Shown: positions 34,218 through 43,914 of the stretch, piece by piece
How the letters are laid out: each line of letters begins with the position of its first letter
How positions within the stretch are numbered: position 1 is the stretch's first letter
Assembly: GCA_029204045.2 (NCBI GenBank)
Contig: JAQNDB010000259.1
Span: forward strand, 40,690 to 104,689
Source of the DNA: Tillandsia leiboldiana
Taxonomy: Eukaryota > Streptophyta > Magnoliopsida > Poales > Bromeliaceae
Direction: 5' to 3'
Length of the DNA stretch: 64,000 bases
The notes under the pieces: model-generated
What the model was told of the DNA's origin: nothing
Databases searched by the model: none
What the model saw: the letters and a program-made list of their open reading frames with translations, nothing else
Made by a program: the position numbers and the translations under genes

Positions 34218-36113
34218 TTATGCCTTTAAATCCCTATACATCTTAGTTCCCCCAAGGTGGAGGGTGTAAGGTGTATAGTGAGCCTCCCTCAGGATCAGCT
34301 CTCTAATATCCAAATCCACAGGCACACAAATGCGGTCCCTGTACCTGAGTACTCCCGCGGCATCCACAGAAAAGTGCCCGCTCTGACTAAGCTGCATCTG
34401 GTCTCGAACCTTCAGAAGATAGGGGTCCTCACTCTGTTTTTGTCTGATCCTGTCCAACAGAGTGGGCTGCAAAACCAATGACATAAGTCTCGTAGAGTCC
34501 CCTGGGGACACAATCTCTAAATCCAAACTCCTCAGCTGGTCTCTCAGTGGTCTCTGCTGGGTAATAAGCATGCTCAAGGTCTGCCCTGCACGTCTGCTCA
34601 AAGCATCCGCGACCACGTTGGCCTTGCCGGGATGATAGAGAATGCTCAAGTCATAATCCTTTAACAGCTCAAGCCACCGGCGTTGCCTAAGATTGAGTTC
34701 TTTCTGAGTGAACAGGTATTTCAAACTCTGATGATCGGTGAAGACCTCACAGCGCTCCCCATACAAATAGTGCCGCCAGAGCTTCAGGGCGAAAACAACC
34801 GCAGCCAACTCTAGGTCATGTGTAGGGTAATTTCTCTCATAATCCTTTAACTGGCGTGAAGCATAGGCAATTACCCTACCATGCTGCATCAACACGCATC
34901 CAAGGCCGCTGTGGGAGGCATCACTGAAAATCACGAACCCCTCTCCCATGACTGGTAGTGCAAGGGCTGGTGCTGTAATCAATCTCTGCTTCAAATCCTC
35001 GAAGCTTTGTTGGCATTGCTCTGTCCAAACAAATTTTACCCCTTTCTTGGTCAATCTAGTGAGGGGGGTAGAGAGCTTCGCAAAGCCCTCAACAAAACGA
35101 CGGTAGTAGCCCGCAAGGCCCAAGAAGCTCCGAATCTCCGTCAGCGTCGTAGGTCTAGGCCAATCCCGAACTGAAACAATCTTCGTCGGGTCCACTGCCA
35201 CCCCTGCGGCTGAAACAATGTGGCCTAGAAAAGAAACCTCCCGAAGCCAAAAGGCGCACTTCTTTAATTTCGCATACAGTTTCTTCTCCCTCAGAAGCTG
35301 TAGCACTAACCTCAAGTGTTCCTCGTGCTCAAAGTCGCTACGGGAGTAAATCAGAATGTCATCGATGAAAACCACCACAAAACGGTCCAAGTACGGCTGA
35401 AAGACTCGGTTCATCAGATCCATGAACGCAGCCGGGGCATTCGTCAAACCAAAAGGTAGAACAGTAAACTCGTAATGCCCATACCGAGTCCTAAACGCCG
35501 TCTTGGACACATCCTCGGCCCTCACCCTCAGCTGGTGGTAACCGGACTGCAGATCTATCTTCGAGAAAACCGTGGCTCCCTGAAGCTGATCAAATAAATC
35601 ATCGATCCGAGGAAGTGGATACTTGTTCTTGACGGTCACTTTATTCAATTCTCTGTAGTCCACACAAAGCCTAAGTGACCCGTCTTTTTTCTTCACAAAA
35701 ATAATCGGGGCTCCCCAAGGAGAAACACTAGGATGAACAAACCCGCGATCCATGAGATCCTGAAGCTGAGCCTTTAACTCTCTCAATTCTGCTGGTGCCA
35801 TTCTGTAGGGTGCCTTAGAGATTGGCGTAGTTCCAGGAACCACGTCAATCACAAACTCAATCTCTCGATCCGGCGGCATAGACGATTGCTCAGGAGGGAA
35901 CACATCTGGATACTCTCGGACGATAGGAAGGTCCTCGAGTCTAGGCATCGCCGTAGGCGCCTCTACAACAGTAGCTAAGAAAGCAACACAACCACGACTC
36001 ATCAGCTGTCGGGCTCTAGCAGAAGAGATCGTCGCTGCAAACAGCGTACTCTGACAACCTCTGAAAACATACTCCTCCTGACCCGGCTCCCTGAGGGTCA
36101 CAGTCCTCTCTCG
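34218..36113 (-). pseudogene. Element D protease end, reverse transcriptase and RNase H
   Basis: A continuous frame of about 630 codons: the protease-RT linker (MPPDREIEFVIDVVPGT), an RT core with YRELNKVTVKNKYPLP, FIDD at 35358-35369, the RT thumb, RNase H (FSDASHSGLG, HDLELAAVVF, TDHQSLKYL) and the start of the integrase finger. It is bounded by TGA 36114-36116 upstream and TAA 34218-34220 downstream. The RT residues themselves look intact, so only point mutations disabled the gene. Confidence 0.93.
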
Positions 36114-36707
36114 TCAATCAATAGCAGCGTAATACCGAGTCAACCAATCCATACCCAAAACTACATCAAAATCCCGGAGCTGACGAAGGACCAAAAGATC
36201 AATAGGTAGAGTCCAAGGCCCTAACTGCACTGGGCAGGACCAACAACACTCATCAACGTGTAGAACATGGTCGGGTACCTGAACCTCCCGAGCACAAGAT
36301 AACGGTCCTAACTCTAGCCCATGCATGAATGCAAATGTCCTACTGATGAATGAATGAGATGCTCCGGTATCAAATAAAGCTCTAGTGCGAGTAGAGGAGA
36401 TAAGGATAATACCTGCCACCACGTGGCCAGCTGCCCCCGTATCATCGACCTGTGCGGTATACACCCTGCCGCTCGGGGGTGGGCACTTGTCAGACTGGCG
36501 TGAAGAAGTGGCCCTATCCCCCTGGCCAACACCCGTCGAAGATCCGCCCGTCAGAAAGGGCGGTGGAGGAAGAGTCGAAGCTGCCGATGCCGCGGATGAC
36601 CCCGCTCTAGGACAAGACCATGATCTGTGCCCTGCCTGCCCACACCGATAACATCGGCCCTGCCGCTGCTCACACTGCTGGGGGGCGTGGGGTCCGCCGC
36701 AAATCAC
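36114..36707 (-). pseudogene. Element D zinc knuckle and aspartic protease
   Basis: The frame starts within Gag (ICGGPHAPQQCEQR, CYRCGQAGHRSWSC) and runs through the protease active site LFDTGASHSFIS to MDWLTRYYAAID, where TGA (36114-36116) replaces the Cys codon seen at this point in C. It stays in phase with the RT frame. Confidence 0.92.
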
Positions 36708-37699
36708 ACAACTGTCAGTGCGGCTCTGCTGCTGCTGCTGCTGCCTAGGAGGCCGGGAGCCCCCCGATCTCTGCCTCCTCCGTGCCCCGCGGCCTCGAGG
36801 CTGGATCTGTGGCAGCCTCGGGGGCCTCGATCTGCTCGTCTGACCGAAATCCTGCGGTGCGGGGCGCTTCTCCCGGAGCTAGCCCCTAGCGCCCCGCTCC
36901 TCTCTGCCATGATCACCGTCCCTCGAGAGACCCACCGTGCACGCTCCATGGCTGCGTCTAGAGTCAGTGATCAGTGAGAATGAACAAGGTGATAAATATC
37001 CGGGTGCAGCCCTCGCTCAAACATATCCACCCTCTGAGCCTCATCAGGGGCGACATGCGGCACACTGCTCAATAATCGCTGGAACTCTCGAATGTAGTCC
37101 GGAAGGGGTCGACTACCCTGCTGCAGTCGACGGAGATCTCCCTCAAGCTTCTGCTTTGCACTATCGGGGAAATAGGCCCCGAGTAGCAAAGCGCGGAACT
37201 CCTGCCACGACATCATCTGAGCTCCTGGCGGTCCAGCGGGGCGGACTCGACGCCACCAAGTCTCAGCGTCTCCCTCCAGGAAGTGTGTAGCCAGATACAC
37301 CTGATGCTTTTCCTTAATGAACAAGTTCTCAAATAACTTCTCTATTGCTGAAATCCAGTTTTCTACTTCCCGTGGCTCTGAACTCTGCTCGGTGAATCGC
37401 GGAGGACGGAACTGGCTGACATAAGCTAATCGATCCGTGAGCTCCCTCTGCTCCGACTCGGTCAACGGAGCGATCTGTGACGAGGTCGACGAAGTCGTTG
37501 CTGGCGGTGCCGCAGAAGTCCTCTGCTCAAGTAACCTCATCATCCGCTCCATATTTTCCTCCTGGCGCTTCATCGCCTCTGACATCTGGGCCACCTGGGC
37601 CCGCAGCTCCTGAACCTCCCCCTGTGCGGCCTCCTCCTGCTCGGGCCTGTCCTCAGACGCGGAGTGCGCCCTCGTCGTCGCACGACGTCTCGGAGGCAT
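36708..37699 (-). pseudogene. Element D gag, disrupted
   Basis: Start chosen at the ATG of MPPRRR (37699), because C's Gag begins with the same residues. The Gag domain (ENWISAIEKLFENLF...AETWWRR...) is followed by TGA at 36971-36973, where C has Arg (compatible with CGA to TGA). The same frame continues as LTLDAAMERARWVSRG, aligning with C, and a frameshift lies before 36707 in the low-complexity linker. Non-functional. Confidence 0.88.
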
Positions 37700-37791
37700 C
37701 TCAGGCAACTGTGACAGGGAAAACAGGGTGTCAGAGAACCAAAACCTCACACAGCGAAAGTCTAAAACATGTTTCAAACTCTAAAGTGTTG

Positions 37792-37809
37792 TGTTGTCTG
37801 CAGCCAACA
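37792..37809 (-). other. Leader hairpin core in element D
   Basis: TGTTGGCTGCAGACAACA in the sense strand: the same CTGCAG loop as in A, C and F, but with only five paired arm bases. It lies about 160 nt after the primer site. Confidence 0.75.
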
Positions 37810-37968
37810 GAACTACTTTAGAGAACTAACATGTAAAGTCACTCGCCCGAAATCCCGGGGGAGTAAAACACAAACAAGACTCTCGCTACAAATCATCTCA
37901 CCCGACAGTCATCCTACTATCCAACCAAAAGCCTAGGGTCTCTAAGTCCCCAATGACCTATACACCTA

Positions 37969-37981
37969 GGCTCTGATACCA
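37969..37981 (-). other. Primer-binding site of element D (tRNA-Met)
   Basis: TGGTATCAGAGCC on the minus strand, eight bases from the 5' LTR end at 37990. Confidence 0.9.
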
Positions 37982-38463
37982 CCTTAATCTGTCACGCCCC
38001 GGGGTCGAGACTGCGACCTAGGCTCGCCAACAGATCCGCCGTCTGTGCGGAAGCTGCCGCACAGACAAAGCGTCTAACCTGTAAAAGAGATATAGCTGTA
38101 CAAGTATCAGAGTGGGAAAAGAACAACACTGACAAAAATAAACATTACACAGGAGTCACTCAGTAAAAAGCCCAGGTACAACATACACTGCCTCCCCAAA
38201 AAGGGTACATCATCACTATCTAGTACAAAAGTGGGAAACAAAAGTAACTGGGTAACCTCTACCTCTGACTCTACAGACCCAAAAGGCACTAGTCGGCCAA
38301 GCCGTTGCCACGGTCTGAAGACTCCGCACGTGCCGGCCCGGGAACAGCCGCCTCAGAAACACCTGTCACACACGGCGGGTGTGAGATCAGCTGAAAAGTC
38401 AGATCTCAGTAGGTACTGATGTCCTATCCTCGGTGGCCCACTAAGTCCGCTGGAGGCAAAAAC

Positions 38464-38509
<46 letters not shown>

Positions 38510-38624
38510 CACTGAATGAAAGCTGTAAGTAAATCTATCACTATATGCCTCGATGCAATGCTGTACTAAATGACATCTAGAATCATATGAAATGACCACC
38601 CGCTCATGTCATTCCCTCGCAGCC

Positions 38625-39075
38625 ACCCGGTAACTCGGCCAGGGGCGAACTTCCACTGGTAACTCGGCCAGGGAAATATACAGATAGATAGATAACACAG
38701 AATGAAAGCTGTAAGTAAATCTATCACTATATGCCTCGATGCAATGCTGTACTAAATGACATCTAGAATCATATGAAATGACCACCCGCTCATGTCATTC
38801 CCTCGCAGCCACCCGGTAACTCGGCCAGGGGCGAACTTCCACTGGTAACTCGGCCAGGGAAATACCCTCCTGGCAACTCAGCCAGGGAACAAGTCTTCCC
38901 GGTAACTCGGCCGGGGAAAAATACCCTACTGGTATCTCGGCCAGGGAAAATGCCCTCCCGGTAACTCGGCCGGGGAATAATACCCTCCTGGTAACTCGGC
39001 CAGGGAAAATGCCCTCCCGGTAACTCGGCCGGGGAATAATACCCTCCTGGTAACTCGGCCAGGGGTAACGAAATA
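38625..39075 (-). repeat. 29-bp minisatellite in D 5' LTR
   Basis: Units of 29-30 bp read CCCTCCTGGTAACTCGGCC plus AGGGAAAAT, alternating CTGG and CCGG forms. The same array in the 3' LTR (13980-14157 and 25215-25312) is the insertion target of F. Confidence 0.9.
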
Positions 39076-39651
39076 CAGCTGTGTAATCCAGAGCGAACAC
39101 CCAAGAGCATAATACGTGTCTAAGTCGGAAACCATAACCCGCGACTTACACGGCCGACCCGCACTTGCCTGGTAGCACGAGGTCACAATACCTTTGCGTT
39201 TGGAAACAAAATGGGCATCCCGTAATCCTTCTGGAAGAAACCAACCCACCTGCGAAAATCGGCAAAATCCGCGCGCCAACAAGGGGTCCTGACGCTATCC
39301 CACAGCTCCACGCGGCAAAACAAGCACCACCGACCACGTAGAAAGTCAACACTGAGTCACCACTGCGGGAAAAGGGAATAAACGGATCAGAAAACCCGCG
39401 CTCGAAACCCGCGCTCTCAAACGGCAAAAGAAGACCATCCGGCGATGAAAAACGCAGCGCGTGGCGCGAAAAATCCATCGCACGCACGCCAAGGCGCGTC
39501 GCCGAGCCGAAACTGCGCGGCAACAGCGCGGCTCGCGGCCGCACGGCACAAACACCAAGACCCCGTGCGGCGAAGGGTCAGCCGCGCGGCATTGGGCTCA
39601 GCCGCGCGGCACAAAGGCCGCCCGCGCGGGCCATGGCCGCCTGCGCGGGGC

Positions 39652-40113
39652 CTTGCAGGCCCGCGCGCCTAGCGCGCGGCCTGCAAGCCCGCGTGGCCAA
39701 TGGCCGCCCGCGCGGGGCCTTGCAGGCCCGCGCGCCTAGCGCGCGGCCTGCAAGCCCGCACGGCCCATGGCCGCCCGCGCGGCCATGGCCGACCGCGCGG
39801 GGCCTTGCAGGCCCGCGCGTCTAGCGCGCGGCCTGCAAGCCCGCGCGGCCCATGGCCGCCCGCGCGGCCCATGGCCGCCCGCGCGGCCATGGCCGACCCT
39901 GCGGGGCCTTGCAGGCCCGCGCGCCTAGCGCGCGGCCTGCAAGCCCGCGCGGCCCATGGCCGCCCGCGCGGGCATGGCCGACCGCGCGGGGCCTTGCAGG
40001 CCCGCGCGCCTAGCGCGCGGCCTGCAAGCCCGCGCGGCCCATGGCCGCCCGTGCGGCCATGGCCGACCCTGCGGGGCCTTGCAGGCCCGCGCGCCTAGCG
40101 CGCGGCCTGCAAG
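39652..40113 (-). repeat. Six tandem GC-rich hairpins in D 5' LTR
   Basis: A 36-nt inverted repeat recurs at 39652, 39719, 39804, 39908, 39993 and 40078 (spacing 67-104 bp, often 85). Arms CTTGCAGGC and CGCGCGC pair with GCGCGCG and GCCTGCAAG around a CTA loop, with a one-base bulge. GCGCGGCCCATGGCCGCCCG spacers separate them. The whole array is missing from the 3' LTR. Confidence 0.92.
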
Positions 40114-40159
40114 CCCGCGCGGCCCATGGCCGCCCGCGCGGGCCATTGCTGCCCGCGCG

Positions 40160-40460
40160 GGGTCCGCGCAGTGCCCGCGGCACTGCGCTCGCACCGCAGT
40201 GCCGCGCGCGGCCCGCGCGGGGCCCGCGGCACCGCGCGGGGTCCGCGCAGTGCCCGCGGCACTGCGCTCGCACCGTAGTGCCGCGCGCGGCCCGCGGCAC
40301 TGCGCTCACCCCGCAGTGCCGCGAGCGGCCCGCGCGGGGCCCGCGGCACTGCGTGCGGTACGCGCAGTGCCTGCGGCACTGCGCTCACCCCGCAGTGCCG
40401 CGCGCGGCTCGCGCGCGGCCCTCGGGACTGCGCGCGGTCCGCGCAGTGCCCGCGGCCTGC
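40160..40460 (-). repeat. GC-rich CAGTGCC hairpin repeats in D 5' LTR
   Basis: Counterpart of 25660-25965, with substitutions between copies. Confidence 0.85.
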
Positions 40461-41662
40461 TGCGCGCCCCTGCCCTGGAGGGGCACCCAGGGGGAGGCTG
40501 CTGGCGGCCTGGCTCTCTGCTGCACGACAACAGCAGCAGGGCGCCCGCTGCGCGCGGCACTCATGCGCGCCCGCACAGCGGCGCCTGCTGAGAGCAACGC
40601 TCCAGCCCGACCGTGCCGCGGCCCGCCTCCCAAGCCTCTCGCTGCCACGAACCGGACAACAAGTCCCTCGCTTTACTAGTAGCAAAAAGAAAAGAAAAGG
40701 AAAGGCAAGAAGAGTAGCCAAAACCCACGCTTCACAAAAATAAAAATAAAAAAATAAATACACACCTCCACGAGGCTCGCCGCGCCCACGCTCGGCTCCA
40801 CGCCCTTGCGGCGAAGAAAACTGCTCAAGATCACCTCTCCTTCTATTTTCCTTCTTCTTCCTCCTTCCTTCCTTTCTTCTTCCTCAGCTTAAGAACAAAC
40901 CCAGCAGGACACTTGGAGAAGAAAGGAGTGAGATGGAGTTCGAGAGAGAGAGTGAGAGAGGGCTTTAAAAGGGAAAAGCTAATTAATTAGCTCCACCTAC
41001 TCACCCAAAATAATTTAATTAACATCAACTCACCTTCAATTTAATTAATTCACCTACTCTCTCTCTCTCTCTGCCAACTCCCACTCCACCAGCTGCTATA
41101 AGGGCAACATTAACAAAATGTTAATTAAAGTAATTTAATAATTAAAATAATCAAAAAGTGGCCACGCTAACTCACTTTTTGACTTCCGCACCTCCGCCGC
41201 TGCCCGGAACCTCCCGAACTCCGCTGTAATCTGAAAATACACATGCTCACGGCTTTTCTCACCCAAAAAGCCCATCTGCAGAGTCGGTAAGCTCAAACCA
41301 AGAATCTGGTACACTACAGTAAGCTCGAACAAACACCTTGAAAAGCGCGAAATGAGGGAAAGCCGAAAATACCTAGATCGTAGATCTGTCCGTCGCGGAT
41401 CCAGCGGCGAAGAAATCGCTCGAAAAGGTGGTCGGAGTAGGCCGGGGGAGCTCGCGCACCGAAACGCGACGAAGGGGAACCCAAATGGACGAGCGTCACG
41501 CCGCGCCATAAAAATGGGAACCTCGATAAGCATGCCACCAAAAAATCTCAAAACTCTGCAGATGGATGCAGCATAGCTCGGGGATCATCTTTGCTAAAGG
41601 CGCCATGGCGAGAGGAGGCTCGGAAATGCCGGAAAAAGGGGAAGGAAAGAAGCTCGGATCGC

Positions 41663-41669
41663 TTTTATA
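41663..41669 (-). promoter_or_regulatory. TATA box of A left LTR
   Basis: TATAAAA on the minus strand, context GCCTATAAAAGCGATCC. The counterpart in the right LTR is at 60633-60639. Confidence 0.65.
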
Positions 41670-41853
41670 GGCTCCAGGAAACAATTCGGAAAATACCGAA
41701 TGTGTCCTAAATTCCGGGCGCAAGGAACTTTCGGGCGCGCACTCTAGCAGCCCGAAAGTTCCCTGGGCGCGCACTGTAGCAGCCCGAAACTCCCCTGGGC
41801 CTCCACGTCGCCCGCCAAACAGGCGACAGCAATGCCCGCCGCTCACAACGCGA

Positions 41854-42466
41854 CACGTGGCGCCCCCCAGATGCCGACACGTGGCTGCCCATGCGCGGGA
41901 ACAGCGCGTCAACGCGCCCACGTGCGCCCTGCGCCCGCCGCCTGCGCCTCTGCACGCACGCTTCCCGAGGCGCTCCCCATCTAGCTCCGTGGACCGAGCA
42001 TGCTACACCGCACCAACCACACGCCGCCACGTGTCACCCTCCGGTTCACCGTACACCGCGCCTTTTCCCGTGGACTGCGCCCCCTGCGCCGGCCAACCGG
42101 GATCCGCCACGTGGCCCGCGACCGGTGCACGCCTCCGCAGTGGACCGCGCACCTGCCCGCGCCGCGCTCCGCCGCTGCCCGCCGCCGCCGCCGCTGCCCG
42201 CCGGCGCTGGAACAGTACCAAGAAGCCTCGAAAAACGTGCGCATCATCCGGGCTCCGAAAAATACAAGTGAATAGTGCATTTTCATCGTTTTCGCGCGCT
42301 GAATCCAAATCCGAAGTCCGATTTGCCAAATTCCAACTCTAAAAATTACGAAAGGCATCCGGAAAGATGTTCTTTTGTCCAAACTTCACGCTGAGCCCAA
42401 TTTTAATATCCATTGCGCGCAAAACCACTTCTAAGCATTCGACGGGGCCATTTGATCACCCACGTG
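41854..42466 (-). promoter_or_regulatory. G-box cluster in A left LTR
   Basis: CACGTG at 41854, 41878, 41919, 42028, 42108 and 42461, upstream of the TATA box. The arrangement resembles element F although the surrounding sequence has diverged. Confidence 0.65.
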
Positions 42467-42593
42467 ATCCATTTAAGCCCGAAGCCCCCGACTTGTGTCC
42501 AAATTGTGCACAAACCCCGCCGACGCGCCGCATAGGCCTCGAGAAGCTGTAGATGCAGCAGTGCTCCATAAGTGGGAATTTCGGGTCTTCACA

Positions 42594-42605
42594 TCCTCCC
42601 CCACT
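42594..42605 (-). other. Polypurine tract of element A
   Basis: AGTGGGGGAGGA on the minus strand, identical to C and F. Confidence 0.85.
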
Positions 42606-43534
42606 AAAAGAAAGTTTCGTCCTCGAAACTAGCTCAAATCCACCAACAGTCACCAATACCACGGGTAGGTATCCATCAATAACGCCTCCAGCTCCCGAAA
42701 CATCACTCACTGCCCGTGATTACTCCCCAACAACAACAACAACAAGTACGGCATGGCCCGATATGCAATTCTCTCATCTCTCGAGCCAGAAATCGCAACG
42801 GGCGTCCCTCGTACTCCAACAATCACAGATCTCGAAGGGGCAAGTCAATCACGAGCGAGGGACCCAAAAACACATCACTCCAGAGCTGAGACGTGAAAAC
42901 CACAGGGGCTCCACCAAAATACTGGGGAAAAGAAAATAACAACTAGTGCTACTCGCACCAACACCTCACCCTGGTGCCCAACTCAACATGGCGACCCGAA
43001 GCATACCCACGCATTCATCCAATAAGGAAAAGAATCCAATAAGCTGGGGTCTTCACTCGGTTACTTCCCGATCCAAAACCACCCGAGAGGACTATTCAAC
43101 CGCAGGCTACCCTCAAAAGGAATCCTCAAGAGACACAATCTCATGCCACAGTTGGTCACTCAACATGCCAACCTAACCCCAACGGACCCACGGGTCGAAG
43201 TCGATCTCTCAACTAATAAAGGACACCCTGACGGGGACCAAACCGTCGATGAACGGGAGTGAAAACTGGCTCGAAAGGCGATCATAATGCGGATGCCCAA
43301 ACTCGCGGTCAAAATCCGAACCAACAACGACAATCCGCGAAAATCCCACTCAAGATGCTGAGTAATCAGAACTGATAGCCAAGCAGGCATGGCCTACGCC
43401 CAGGTATATCAATCAAAGCTGGAAATAAAAGGCGTACTGAAAGGCTCAACTGTGGAATCCAAGCTGTCTGCAAAACAGCGGTTCATCCTGCCACAATACT
43501 CATAGGGTTGGACTAATGAAGTGTGGACCGAAGA
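42606..43534 (-). other. Degenerate core of element A, 3' part
   Basis: Homologous to 17729-18660 in F: a decayed chromodomain remnant near 42606-42940, then sequence without recognisable motif. No open gene. Confidence 0.7.
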
Positions 43535-43914
43535 TCAACCCACGGTAACTCTACAGCCACAATGGGAGGTATCCCTAAAACACACCAATCCATATCCCAA
43601 CACTGGAAACACTAGCATTGGCGCTGGTATCAGTCTCATTATCCATTGGCCATGCTCTCCCAGCACTGCCATGTTTAAGAAGCTCCTCACCTCAAGAATA
43701 AATGTTGGTCTCAGCCAAACTTGAATAACATCCATTTGGTCGGATTCCACCGCCACTCCAATGGCCAGAATAAGGTGACTCAAGAAGGCATGCACTTGGA
43801 GCTAAAACTTGTACCTCAATAACTTGGCATACCGCTTCATCCACACGGGCATGGTAGCACATCCACAAGTGCTCCTTGTGTTCCAAGTCGCTCCGGGAGT
43901 GAATCAAAATATCC
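43535..43914 (-). pseudogene. Decayed RT remnant in element A, interrupted by C
   Basis: Minus-strand frames read LGHLILAIGVAVES and LRPTFILEVRSFLNMA (compare LGHVISAAGVAVDP and RPTTVAEVRSFMGLAG in C), and DILIHSRSDLEHKEHL (compare DILIYSRSDVEHEEHL). C is inserted in the segment corresponding to the RT catalytic FIDD motif. Confidence 0.82.

Larger units (their letters stand above)
13362..41318 (-). mobile_element. Element D: Ty3/gypsy chromovirus, complete but mutated, split by F and G
   Basis: The ends are TGTCACGCC (13362) and ACACTACA (41318), flanked by the duplication GTAAG (13357-13361 and 41319-41323). Read on the minus strand: 5' LTR 37990-41318, primer site, gag, protease, RT/RNase H, integrase (cut by G at 33438/27319), chromodomain-like tail, polypurine tract, 3' LTR 13362-26847 (cut by F). 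With both insertions removed the element is about 10.8 kb with a 5.0-kb internal domain. The polyprotein carries three stop codons and one frameshift, so this copy is dead. Confidence 0.94.
37990..41318 (-). repeat. 5' LTR of element D (3329 bp)
   Basis: Contains (GATA)11 at 38465-38508, a 186-bp tandem duplication absent from the other LTR (about 38493-38864), a 29-bp minisatellite (to 39075), six long hairpins (39652-40113) and the CAGTGCC array (40160-40460). A CT-rich stretch following TTTTAAAG near 40963 on the minus strand is a possible promoter. No gene is credible. Confidence 0.93.
41319..42593 (-). repeat. Element A left (3') LTR, fragment 3 (LTR start, U3)
   Basis: Resumes after D with GTAAG and ends CTTCACA before the polypurine tract. 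Bases 41319-42000 match the right LTR at 60290-60965. It includes the A promoter. Confidence 0.92.

Noticed and set aside
39445..40763. Overlapping Ala/Arg-rich open frames
   Set aside because: Products of the hairpin and CAGTGCC arrays in D's LTR.
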